Source: Tricholomella constricta (lineage: Eukaryota > Basidiomycota > Agaricomycetes > Agaricales > Lyophyllaceae). Taken from it: a stretch of 64,000 nucleotides of DNA. Shown piece after piece: positions 11,674 to 21,562 of the stretch (the stretch's first letter is position 1; the number at the start of each line of letters is the position of its first letter). Where the stretch lies: assembly GCA_013368375.1 (NCBI GenBank), contig JAACJP010000038.1, forward strand, positions 124,001-188,000. Direction: 5' to 3'. The notes under the pieces were generated by a model, which saw only the letters and a program-made list of their open reading frames with translations, had not been told where the DNA came from and did not search any database. The translations under genes were made by a program, and so were the position numbers.

Positions 11674-11712
11674 GCTCCTACTGAACAGATGCTTGACAAC
11701 TACCACTTTGGC
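11674..11712 (-). repeat. Left-arm fragment between copia-1 and the KDZ element
   Basis: These 39 bp match 34808-34846 in inverted orientation. They are a sliver of host sequence stranded between two mobile elements. Positions 11705-11712 (actttggc) are the left target duplication of the KDZ element. Confidence 0.9.
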
Positions 11713-11775
11713 AAGAACGTCGGATCGACTGGGAGGCAGGTCCTAGGACCTGGACCTCGGACTTGGACCTCGGAC
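11713..11775 (+). repeat. Left terminal and subterminal repeats of the KDZ element
   Basis: The terminal ~20 bp pairs imperfectly with the right end, sharing TCGGATCG at positions 8-15. It is followed by several tandem variants of GGACCTCGG, mirrored near 17770-17849. Confidence 0.7.
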
Positions 11776-11988
11776 CTGGCCACCAATAATTGTCCCACGG
11801 ATCAACGCGTGGCCCCTCAAGCGCTCTGATATTGTCTTCGTCGTTGTCGTCGCCGTCTTGGGGCCCCCCTTTCCTCCGATGCTTGGACCACATGCAACTC
11901 TTGTACATGCAACTCTTGTTTACCCACACCCAATGAAAATTTCCTTTATCAACGCACCAATGAATGAGCACTCGCAACTCCCGCTACT

Positions 11989-14344
11989 ATGGACATCTTT
12001 CAGCTTTCAGCTACCCTCCTTGAGCACCCGGAACTACAATCTACCTTCGATTATGCTACCATGATGAGATACCTAGATCTCATCCGACTCCTGAAGCCCA
12101 AGCTCTGCCGACTCCAACCGTCTTATCGTTCTGAGGCACCGGAAACACTTCCCGTTCACATACATGACTTTTTCAAGCTATCTCTTGGGATTTCAGATCG
12201 CGTCGGCAAGTTGGCATGGCACTCATTGAAGGAATTCATTTGGGAGCTTCCTCCACTGGAAAAGGCTGAGGAGATTGCATTTCGCACCCGATATGTGCAG
12301 TTGTTCTTGGATCATGGCTTATCACGTCAAATTGGTATGTCTCACTGCACTTCGCCTTCTAGTCATCTCAATCATCATGTTCATTAGGTGTCTATGATTT
12401 GGAACCCCCGACGCAGGTATGCATTGACCCTCAATGCTCACGGCCTCTTCTTGCAGATGAGACTGTGCGACGTGACCGCGACTTGGTGGAACCATTGTCG
12501 TTTCCCATCACCATCTTCTCGAAGGAGTTTGGAGCTGTACCAGGCTATGCTACCTCTCGATATTGCCGCAGTACGTCAATTCTTTCTTTTTGAGTTACAC
12601 TGACCATATCTAAATGTCTCGTATGTTCGCAGAGTGCAATACACGTTACTACGCCAATTTCTACGTCCACTCGAAAGCCACAACACGGACTTATTATTGC
12701 AACAAGGAAATGCCCTTCATTCAAACTTCGCAGCATTTTTATATGGCGGCAGAGGTCTGCGAGCTATTTGCGATGATGATGGTCACGTCCTGGTATGCCT
12801 TACATTCTCTATACTATGTCAAAACAATTAATGCCTTCATCATAGGACATCGGCTACCAATTGTGCAAGAATCTACAACACTGGACTCCAGAACGAACAC
12901 ATCAAGCCGTCGCTGCCAGTCAATTGGCCCACAAGTCTCGAGCTCGATGTGGAAGATGTCTGGAATGGGTTTTTCATCCACGCCCTCATTCTTGACCATC
13001 AAGAAACATCGATGACACTCGAATTCATTCACAACGCGCCATCTCAGGCAGTACGTCTTCAGCCAGCCTTGCAAAAGCGCAACAAGAAGATGGCTGGGCC
13101 TGGTCAGGAGGCTTGGAACCACGCATGCGATTTGTGTTGTTGGGTGTATACTGATAAAGACGGTGTCTCTTGTGAGTTCCCTTGCATTCATTATCTATCT
13201 TTTTACTGACACCAGTATAGATCATTGCCGCTCCACCGTTACCGACGGCGTCACTATTGGGTGCCCTTGTTGTGATTCACATGACTGCCCCATCCCCCTG
13301 GCTTCGGTCAAGCACCACCATTGCCCCACTCACCGCCATCTTTCAAGAATATGTGCTGTCACTGCGTGTGGGGCTCCTATCGAGCTCGGTTTTCGTACTT
13401 GTCCCCTCCCAGATCATCGTGCTATCGAAGTTTACCATTACCAAAAAGGGAAAGCGATGTTTCAGCTCAAGCACCGGTTGGAACGCCTCAAAGTCTCGCA
13501 GACTCATGACTCTCTGGCAACGGGCTCTGACTTGTCGACTACCCGTGGCCGACTTCCGAATGAAGCTGACCTATCACCCGCAGCATTGCAGCCAGACACC
13601 CACGATGACAGTTATGATGACGACAAACTCGAGGGGCCCGGCGTTGATGAAGATGACGAAATTGTTGTTGATGAACGGGGGATTTGCAATGGGAAACCTG
13701 AGGCTGGGAACCGTGCTGTCAAGGCTCGGTTTGGGCGACGGCGTACCCACAACGAACAGCTTTGTGTTGGTTCTTGTGGTGTGATCCTTGGCAGAGCGAC
13801 ATTTTATGGGTCTGAAGCTCCGAACGGTGTCCGAGTACATTATTTTCTCTGCACTCATCGCAATCTCTGATTTTTTTCCTAGACATTTTGGATGAAGCTG
13901 TTTCCTACTCAAGCCTCGCTTCCCGCCATTCTCTGGCATGATAACAACTGCCGAATTGTCGCTATGCTTAGGAACGAAGAAGACCCTTACATGCGACATT
14001 ATTTTGACAACTGCGCTCTTCCGGTTGACGTCTTCCACTTCAAGTGCAAGCATAAAGAGTCAGACGAGGACTGCGGGCGACACTGCAACCCATATATCTG
14101 GCCGGAGCTGCGAACAGACGATGGCAAATGGCGTTTCAATTCTTCTGCTGCTGAGCAAGCGAATGCTTGGTTCGGTGGCTTTCAATCAATGGTCCGTGAG
14201 ATGCAGATTGACCGCTACGAATTTTTTCTTGACGAGATGATTAAACGCCGCAATCGCATCCTCATTAAGGAGCTCCGTCGCAAGCTCAAAGCACCTTATA
14301 GTATCCCTCGAGATGACCTTCTTCGTCCCGACATTCATCAATAG
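11989..14344 (+). CDS. CxC5/CxC6-type KDZ transposase-like protein
   Basis: Six exons join without frame breaks: 11989-12334, 12388-12570, 12633-12792, 12846-13171, 13221-13834 and 13883-14344, giving about 696 residues. The order matches the fungal CxC5- and CxC6-like cysteine clusters associated with KDZ transposases. There is a first cluster (C127, C132, then C175, C178), a WNHACDLCCW motif, and a run of Cys/His ending in CPLPDH. An acidic linker follows, then a C-terminal RNase-H-like part with DNNC (D563), DVFHFK (D592) and AEQANAWFGGF (E634). These three acids are my candidates for the catalytic triad, by inference. It probably acts in the nucleus to mobilise this element. No stop or frameshift was found. 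Confidence 0.85.
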
Positions 14345-14446
14345 TTTACCGGAACATATATCTTATTGCTTTTAATAAAGCCAGGACTTATGACGCTACA
14401 CGGACTAAGTAAACATTCATGTCTGGTAGTAAGAATTACATTAGGA

Positions 14447-17400
14447 TTAATCCGAGGTCAAGTCAATCGGATCACCCTTGATTCCCGTACCAGAATCCTC
14501 AGACTTATCACGAATTATGTTCAAGTCCGTCTCTTCCTGCTTAACTCGGTGCTCTTCTTCCTTATCGTTCTGCTCCTTGGCCCAAGTCTCAAAGTCCAGC
14601 ATCGTCTTTGAGGCCTGCCAGAAGCGGAACAAAGGCTGTAAGCACTGAAAAATATACATGCCTCGTCGAGTAGCCTCGTGACCTATGGAGCAGGTGTCGT
14701 CTATGGGGTGCATCGTGTTTCCAAAAGTATGACTTGCTCGCAATGTTTCAATAGCTTGAAAGCGCGAGAGATGGAGGTCTTCTTGAATGATGAGGACTGC
14801 TGCTTCGGGAACTAGGATTTCACGGAGAAAAGTGTCTTGAGAAAGGGGGTGGATGTGGGCTATATCAATGGAGAAGGAAAAGCGATGCTGTAGCGCAGTG
14901 AAGATAATCTGGTAGCCTCGCTCTCCATAACTGTTTGCGAAGTAGTCAGAAATACTGCGTGAGACGGAGAAGACCCAAATGACTCACTAGCCGGCACCAA
15001 ATTGAGTAAATCTAGCACTCGAATACTGTGACGATGCACCCTGCATACGCGCCGCAGTCTTCCCGTAAAACTGCTTTGCATCAGAAAAGAAGGTGTTCTT
15101 GGTGTCCGTCAACACCTCTGTAAGCACAGGATAATGTGCAACGACACGATCAAAAAGAGTTGCAAAGATAGGAGAAACAGGCCAGCCAGCCTGCTGTGCA
15201 CGAGGAAGGTGCTCGTGCTCGAAAGTATGACGTTGACAGAAGTCCACGAAAATGGTGAAGGATTCCGTTGAGCGATGAAAGCGGTTGTTGGGCATTGGAT
15301 CGAGCCTTGACTGTTTTTCCAATGATGCGCGCTGGCGAAGCAAGGCAGGAGTTGGGTTAACCGGGAGTTGTCGGTCGCAAAAGGGGCATAGTAGGGTGTG
15401 ATCGATGTCGTTGTCATTGTCGTCATTGTCGGAACCATAATCGCAGATGATATTCTGAGAGTATTCGGGGGAGCTAAAGGCAGAGGAGTGTGTGGTGTGC
15501 GTGGTAGTGGTGAAAGCACTGGGAAGTCTCTCGGAACAGTGGCCGGAACAGGAGATGGAGGCCCTGCAGTGAGAACGTAAGCGAGAATAGGCGCAGAAGC
15601 TGCAGTGGTGATGGTCGAGGCAGAAGTTGTCGAAGAAGATGGTCTTGCAGAATAAGCAGGAGGGGTCAGAGTAGGGACTACAGAGATCTGATCCTCGTGA
15701 TCAGAGTCGTCGATGGTGAGATCGATGGCAGAAGCAATAGGAAAGTGATGAGCATCTGTAGGCCTCCATGTTCTCACTGCCCTAGAGAACTCACGCCAAG
15801 TGGCAGCCTTGACGTTGCCCATCATGATGAACTCGTCTCGAAGCTCCTTGGGTGCCTTCTTGAAGTCGCTCTTGTACTTGCAGACCGACGACTTTGAATA
15901 AGTAATTCCGAAGACCTTGGGAAAGCTCTCACTCTCCATAACATTGCGAGGATCTTTGTCGATGAGTTGTGCGATCTGCTTCCATCCGGCATCCCAGCTT
16001 GCAATAGGAAGCTCCTGGAGTGTCTTGACCCTCGCAATGCCATCAATTTCCAGGAAATCCTGTGCAACATGAGCCGTGTCGAGCTCGAGTTTGAGAAGAG
16101 GTGTCATGGAGATGCGGGGAGGGGGAGATGATGCTGGGAGAGAAGGGCCTGAGAACGAAGCTATCGATGACTTCGCAGCCTTCTTTAAGGGGGATACAAG
16201 TTCGATTTCCCCCCCACGTTTGGTTCCTGTTATACAAGGTTGTCGTGCGAGCTCGTCGGTAATTCCTAGACAGTCGGTAAGGGAAAGTTGTTCCTCGAAG
16301 GATGGTCGAAAGCGTAAGAGAATGCGACGACCCTTCTCTACGATGATGGGTGTCTCTGCAGTGATAACTGCCCAGTGTCCCGCATCCCAGAAGTCGAATA
16401 AAGACTTGCGAGTGAGCTTAAATTCTGTCATCAAGTCCGCAAGCGTCACATAGAGCTCAAGCTGTGGATACGTCTTGACTTCACGGCGGAGCTCAATAGG
16501 AGGAGCACCACTCTATTGAACACATTTATCAGTAATGTTGTGAGATAAACACCAGAGAGAATACATACCTTGCGATAAATTACAAATGTGCAAGTCTTCT
16601 TGACGATTTCATCCATCTGCTGCCGGCACACCTTGAGACTTTCCATCGATGCCTTCTCTTGATCAGCCGCAGTCTTCCTCTCGAGCCAGTTGGGGCCTAT
16701 AGGTTGGGCAAGAGCACGGCGACGGTTTGTAGCAGTAGGGATTTGAGAGTGTGGCTGCGATTGCAATTGCGAGGGCTGAGGGTGTGGCTGAGATGGTGCT
16801 GAACGAGAGGATGAAGCGGGAGTGGGCGAAAATGGCTCCGGAGTGGAAAAACCTGATGATTCTGATGACTGTGATCCCGCTCGTGGGGTCGAGGCCCGCG
16901 ATGCAGTTTGTCAGGACGTGAGAGGTTGAATATCAGCAACTGCAAGGACCTTGTGCGCCTTGCATGGATCTCGTGGACAGTTGTTGGCCTTCGCGTCCTC
17001 TGCGGCATCCCTACAGCATGTCTTGCATTTCAACTCAATACAAGCTTGGCTCCCTCGCGTTGGATTACCACCTTTCGTCTTGCATGCATTGATGCAGAAG
17101 ACTGCACCTTCGGTGATGAGAGTGGGTGCAGCCGGGCGAAGAGGGGCATTTATGATGTCGTCAGGAAGAGGTGCCCGAGTCTCCCTTGCGAGTACACGCT
17201 GTACGAGCTTCTCGGCATCAGTGTGCTGATAAGAAATGTTCGTATGAAAGACGGTCCAGTGGCATGAACCTTGAATGCACTGAGAGGGCAGTAAGCGTCA
17301 ATACAAGCTGAAGTCAAAGATGACATACCGTTTGAACCACCCTTCCCCTGAGATGTTGCCTTCCTGGTGAGGTACCTTCATAGACTCGGAGTGCGCCCAT

Positions 17401-17753
17401 CGGCTGTTGACACTGGATGCAAGACGCGATACGAGTGATTTCAGGATCAGGCATCTTGTATTGCATAGACTAGTACAGGGTGGTGGTATATAAATGCTAG
17501 AAGAGGGCCAAGCGGGAAGAGCGAGCGGAGGGCGCCTTTGGCAATAGAAGTCTTCAACGGCTTTGACAAGGAGAGTGGGACCACTTACAAGCTTTGAGGC
17601 AGCAAGGAGGGTGCAACATGGTGGGTTTGATGGTGGAAGACGCTTTGGGGGTGAGATTACTGACGGCCAGTGCTTTGACGATGGCGATGAGGGCTTTGAC
17701 GCTGGTATTGATGGCGACGAGGCTTGCGTGTAAGCTTTGCCTATATTGCTCAT
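14447..17753 (-). CDS. Cysteine-rich protein with RTC4-like C-terminal domain, KDZ partner gene
   Basis: The gene is transcribed towards the KDZ gene. Conserved-looking blocks in order are: a serine/proline-rich N-terminus (start chosen at 17753, uncertain); a Cys-rich block with CINACK, CIELKCKTCC and PCKAHK (near 17150-16930); a middle region with a basic coiled segment and an acidic SDNDDNDND stretch; then CPFCDRQLP (near 15395-15370), FVDFCQRH, a GWP motif, and after an intron YGERGY and ILVPEAA. The CPFC...CQRH...GWP...VPE pattern recalls the RTC4-like domain (named after yeast Restriction of telomere capping 4), whose biochemical role is not settled. At least five introns are needed and exact junctions are uncertain. 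No frame-breaking lesion was seen in the conserved blocks. Confidence 0.65.
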
Positions 17754-17769
17754 CAAAGCCTTAAGCAAA

Positions 17770-17849
17770 CAACTGACCACAGGTCCGAGGTCTGAGGTCT
17801 GGGTCCAAGGTCTGACCTGCACCTGTGCCCTGGCCGATCCGACTTCCTG
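17770..17849 (-). repeat. Right subterminal and terminal repeats of the KDZ element
   Basis: The last ~20 bp are the imperfect partner of 11713-11733. The preceding ~50 bp hold repeated AGGTCTGAGGTC-like units, the reverse complement of the tandem units at the left end. The target duplication actttggc follows at 17850-17857. Confidence 0.7.
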
Positions 17850-17857
17850 ACTTTGGC

Positions 17858-18216
17858 GTGATTCGTGTCTAACGAATTCTTGTCACACTCAGAGTCTGCA
17901 GCGTCTGAAATGTGTACATGAATCGAGGTTAGTTTCCACTGGCGGACGAGATCAACACCTTTCGCATCTCCATATTTATTATAGGTTCCTGGATCGGTTA
18001 CTACACATCTTTCCTGAGCTTCGTTGTTTTGAATTTCGAGGCGGCAAACGTTGAACGGCAGCTAAAGGAGATGCTCCCCGGGCTTATTCTACTCCTCTTC
18101 CGTTGGTCCTTGGCCTTTCACATGCGTTTTTTTCGACTTAGAGCTCTCCAGGTGATGGCTTCATTTCGGATGGATTCTTCATCTGCTGAAAAAACCGGTT
18201 TAGGACATTCTCTTTG
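17858..18216 (-). repeat. Left-arm fragment between the KDZ element and copia-2
   Basis: This piece matches about 34455-34807 in inverted orientation. The right-arm copy encodes part of a possible membrane protein gene (see 34082-34700). Here that frame is damaged by a small deletion near 18078 and extra bases near 18125. The last five bases, ctttg, are the target duplication of copia-2. Confidence 0.85.
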
Positions 18217-18478
18217 TGTTAAGACTAGAACACGAATAGCGGACCTCAGTGTCACGAAGTAGTGAAAGACAACTATATTACCTAGAACGCGAATAGCGGA
18301 CTAGGGTCATGTAAGTATGTGTAGCTAAGGATGAATAATAAAGGAATGAACATACCCTCAGTGTCACGAAGTAGTGAAAGACAACTGAGGGATAAGGAGA
18401 CGAGGACGCGACTATGTGTCTGAGTCATGTGACATACGCGTGATACGATCAAGGAGGTGATGAATACTAAGTCCAACA
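18217..18478 (-). repeat. 3' LTR of copia-2
   Basis: 262 bp; read on the minus strand it starts TGTTGGACTTAG and ends CTTAACA. It contains two copies of a hairpin-like unit with CCTCAGT and ACTGAGG-type ends around a ~20-bp core. It is almost identical to 24807-25068. A purine run (GAAGGGGG, minus strand) precedes it and may be the polypurine tract. Confidence 0.95.
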
Positions 18479-19301
18479 CACCCCCTTCAGAGTCGAAAGG
18501 ATAGTAGCACGAGTAAAAGGAATATTAAACAGAGACTAAACCCAAGGCGATGCGATGACGAGTAAAGAGTTCAGCCAGAAGAGGTTTCGTCATGATATCG
18601 GCAGTCATCTCTTGAGTCGATATCCAAACAGTAGAGAAAGCGCCAGAATTGATGTGTTCGCGAATAAAATGATATCGTATGTCAATGTGTTTGGAGCGCG
18701 AAGAAGTAGCAGATGAAGAAGCGATACAACCAGCGGCTTGGTTATCGCACAAGAGAGGAAAGGGTTTCGGAACAGGGAAGGAGGTGAGAGTGAGGAAAAG
18801 GCGCATCCAGAGGGCTTCTTTCATGGCATGAGAGAGGGCGTAGTATTCGGATTCTGTAGAAGAGAGCGAAATCGTACGTTGACCGACGGCCGACCAGGAT
18901 ACGAGAGCATTGAGATAGAAAAAGCAATAGCCAGAGATGCTTCATCTATCAGATTCATCGGAGGCCCAGTCGGCATCGGAATAACCACAACCATGATGAA
19001 CGAAGGCCCGGATATCCGGCGACGGATTGTTGGAAAGCCCATATCCGAGAGCGAGGTCCATAGTTCCCTTGAGGTAGCGTAGGACGCCTTTCGCAGCTAA
19101 GAGGTGGGCGCGAGAAGGCTTGGCATTGTATTTACCGAGGGCCATGGCGGCATATGCGATGTCAGGGCGAGTGCAGACGGCCAGGTAAATAAGGGAGCCA
19201 ACAAGACGTTGAAACGTATGGGTAAGATCGTCGTCAGAAACGTCAGGGCATGCATTCGTAGGAGCAGTAGGAAGAACCGAGAGTTTAGACCGAAGGGGAA
19301 C

Positions 19302-19805
19302 TGTCAGGGGAACTCTCGTTCACGATCTCCGATGCTCACAGATCGTTCCCCGACTCACGCGCTCCCCTCCGACCAACCGATCGCGATCCTGACCCGACGC
19401 TCCGACCCAAGCGTCGGTGTACATACCTACTCACTTCCTGTCGCTTCCCCTCACTCCCCGCGCGCGCCCGACGCCGATCCCGACCACCCGACATCCCGAC
19501 GTCGGCTGCCCCGCCTCGTGCCCGTACCCTGGGCCACGAGGATCGGACAGCGTCGGGAACGTGTCCATACACGCGCCGCACACCATTCGTTATTATTACA
19601 TGTACAGTACACTCTGGAGGACCGGCCCTCACGTCCTACACTCGTATATAGTCGGCCCCCTGGCATTTGGGAATCCTTTACACTATTCTCTTCGGATTCC
19701 CCCTTGCCAGGTAAGCCTTACTTACCTTCGTTACTGTATATCAATATAACTTCGGATTCCCCCTTGCCAGTGTGATAGCGCTCCACTGTAAGGGTTGCCC
19801 TAACA
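19302..19805. repeat. Solo LTR nested in copia-2, 504 bp
   Basis: It starts TGTCAGGGG and ends CCCTAACA, flanked by the 5-bp duplication ggaac (19297-19301 and 19806-19810). Without it, the copia-2 reverse transcriptase frame reads straight through. A 19-bp unit, TTCGGATTCCCCCTTGCCA, occurs twice near its right end. The parent family is unknown and unlike both copia LTRs here. Open frames inside it, such as 19104-19775 (plus), are artefacts. Confidence 0.85.
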
Positions 19806-20211
19806 GGAACTGATAACGGAGCACAGTCCTCCATCTTCCAGGTTTGAAGGAGATCAGAAATATAAGCCTTCTGCGATAACCATAGTTGACGTGATGAGCG
19901 GTTGCGAATAATCCGAATACCGAGGTAGAGTTCCGCAGGGCCCATGTCGACGATCTCAAGATGTTTGGAAAGGGCGGAAAGGAACCATTTGTAAAGAGGC
20001 AGAGAATTTGTGACAGCAAGACCGTCGTCAACATGAACAGGGATGATCAAGAGCAGGGGAGATCCGTCAGAGGGCATGGTGATTTCGTCAGACAGAGGAG
20101 AAGACCATGTGCCAAAGAAGACGCCGTGGTCCACTTCGCAGCGCGTAAGGCCCAGGGAGGTTAAGATTTTCCAGAGGAGCATATAAAATTCATAAGCGGA
20201 TTGTCGAAGGT

Positions 20212-20666
20212 GTTAGAGGACGTCCGGATGGGCGGAGGCGAGCGACGAGCTACAAGCCGGCGCGAGCCAAGAGAGTCCTGAATGCGGTCAAGTGAGCAAT
20301 CAACAGTGCGAAACGTGAGGAGGGCGGCGAGAGAGCAAGCTAAGAGTCGATCAATGTATAAACCCGAAGATACTGTTATTGTTCAGGTTGGAGATATTCT
20401 ATCTCCAACCCAGGCTTATATACTACATCGCCGAGCCAGTGACTAAGGCGGTATGTAAAGGCGCTGACTACGGATGAGTAACAATTGTCCAGCTGACTGA
20501 TAGGAATCTAAGTAGTGGTGTCGGTGTGGGAGTAATGGCTACGAAAGGGGCGTAAGAACAGTATGGCGGTCAGCAAGTATGTCTAAGGCGGGGGCCATGG
20601 GGGCCGATGACAGAGAACAAGAGACTAAGCGATAATAGGAGTGGGCGCACGGTGCAGCCCCTTACA
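20212..20666 (-). repeat. Solo LTR nested in copia-2, 455 bp
   Basis: Bounded by TGTTAG and TTACA and flanked by gaagg on both sides (20207-20211 and 20667-20671). Removing it rejoins LYGL and RQS of the reverse transcriptase. A TATATAAG box reads on the minus strand (near 20405-20415), so the LTR probably points that way. No full element of this family is in the window. Confidence 0.88.
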
Positions 20667-21562
20667 GAAGGCCATATAGCACGCGAAGGAGTCGATAAAC
20701 GAGAGCACGGTTTGGAAGAGGATATCCCGGGATTTGACGAGTGAAAATGATCGTACTGACGAGTGCATGTAGGAAGGCGGTCTTGACGTCGAAGCTCATG
20801 ATTTCGTAGGCATGATGATTAGCGAAGGCAAGTACGATGCGAATGCTGGTTAGTTTCGCGACCGGTGCGTAAGTTTCGCCATAATCGTCAGGACGTTGAC
20901 TAAAGCCTTGAGCACAAAGGCGCACTTTCTCCTTGCCCCTGATGATACTGCCATCAGGATTGTGTTTATGCGCATATACCCAGACAAGACCGATGGCATT
21001 TCGACCTTTGGGCAGGACAGTCTCTTCGAATACGTTCCTCTCCAATAGGCTGTCGAGTTCGCGACGTTCAGCTGCGCGCCAGACATCCGAATCCGGGCGC
21101 GCATAAGCTTCGCGTTGAGATTCGGGAGCTTTATCGAGGTTGAAATTACGAGACTGGTAAAATTTTGAGTTGTTGTCCGACACCCCCATGCAGAAAGTAG
21201 AGAGAGAGTCAACTTCGTAGTCAGTGAGGGAAGTGCACGAGTCGGGGGTAATGAAGTCTTCTGCAACAGTGAACGAGACGAAGTCGGACAGCAAAGAAGT
21301 GTCAAGAGGCGATGGATCATCAGACGATTCAGCGCGACGATGACGAGCAGCAGTCTCTTCCTTGTAAGCCAGGCCTTTCTCAGTGGGTTTGATGGTTCGT
21401 GTAGGACGCGCAGAAGGAAGATGCGAAGGGAGAGATGTCGGCTCAGGGAAATTAGAGCCACGAGAGGGAGAAAGATGCCCAGGGGTCGATTCATTGAAGA
21501 TCGCATCCCTGGTAAAGTGGTAACGCCCGTCAAGATCACGAACTCGCCATCCTTCTCGACCT

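Larger units (their letters stand above)
11713..17849 (+). mobile_element. Full-length KDZ-type DNA transposon with two genes
   Basis: This 6137-bp element is flanked by an 8-bp direct repeat, actttggc (11705-11712 and 17850-17857). The inverted arm has that 8-mer once, uninterrupted (34808-34815), which gives an empty site. The ends are imperfect inverted repeats sharing TCGGATCG at position 8 from each end. Just inside both ends are clustered copies of a GGACCT(C/T)GG-like unit. An 8-bp duplication and subterminal repeats fit the Zisupton/KDZ group. Inside are two convergent multi-exon genes, 11989-14344 (plus) and 14447-17753 (minus), 102 bp apart at their 3' ends. Confidence 0.85.

Noticed and set aside
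11713..17849. TET/JBP dioxygenase linked to the KDZ element
   Set aside because: KDZ elements are known to be associated with such enzymes, but no HxD motif or related sequence was seen in either gene.
19104..19775. 223-codon plus-strand open frame
   Set aside because: It crosses the boundary of a solo LTR into copia-2 on the opposite strand, so it cannot be a conserved gene.
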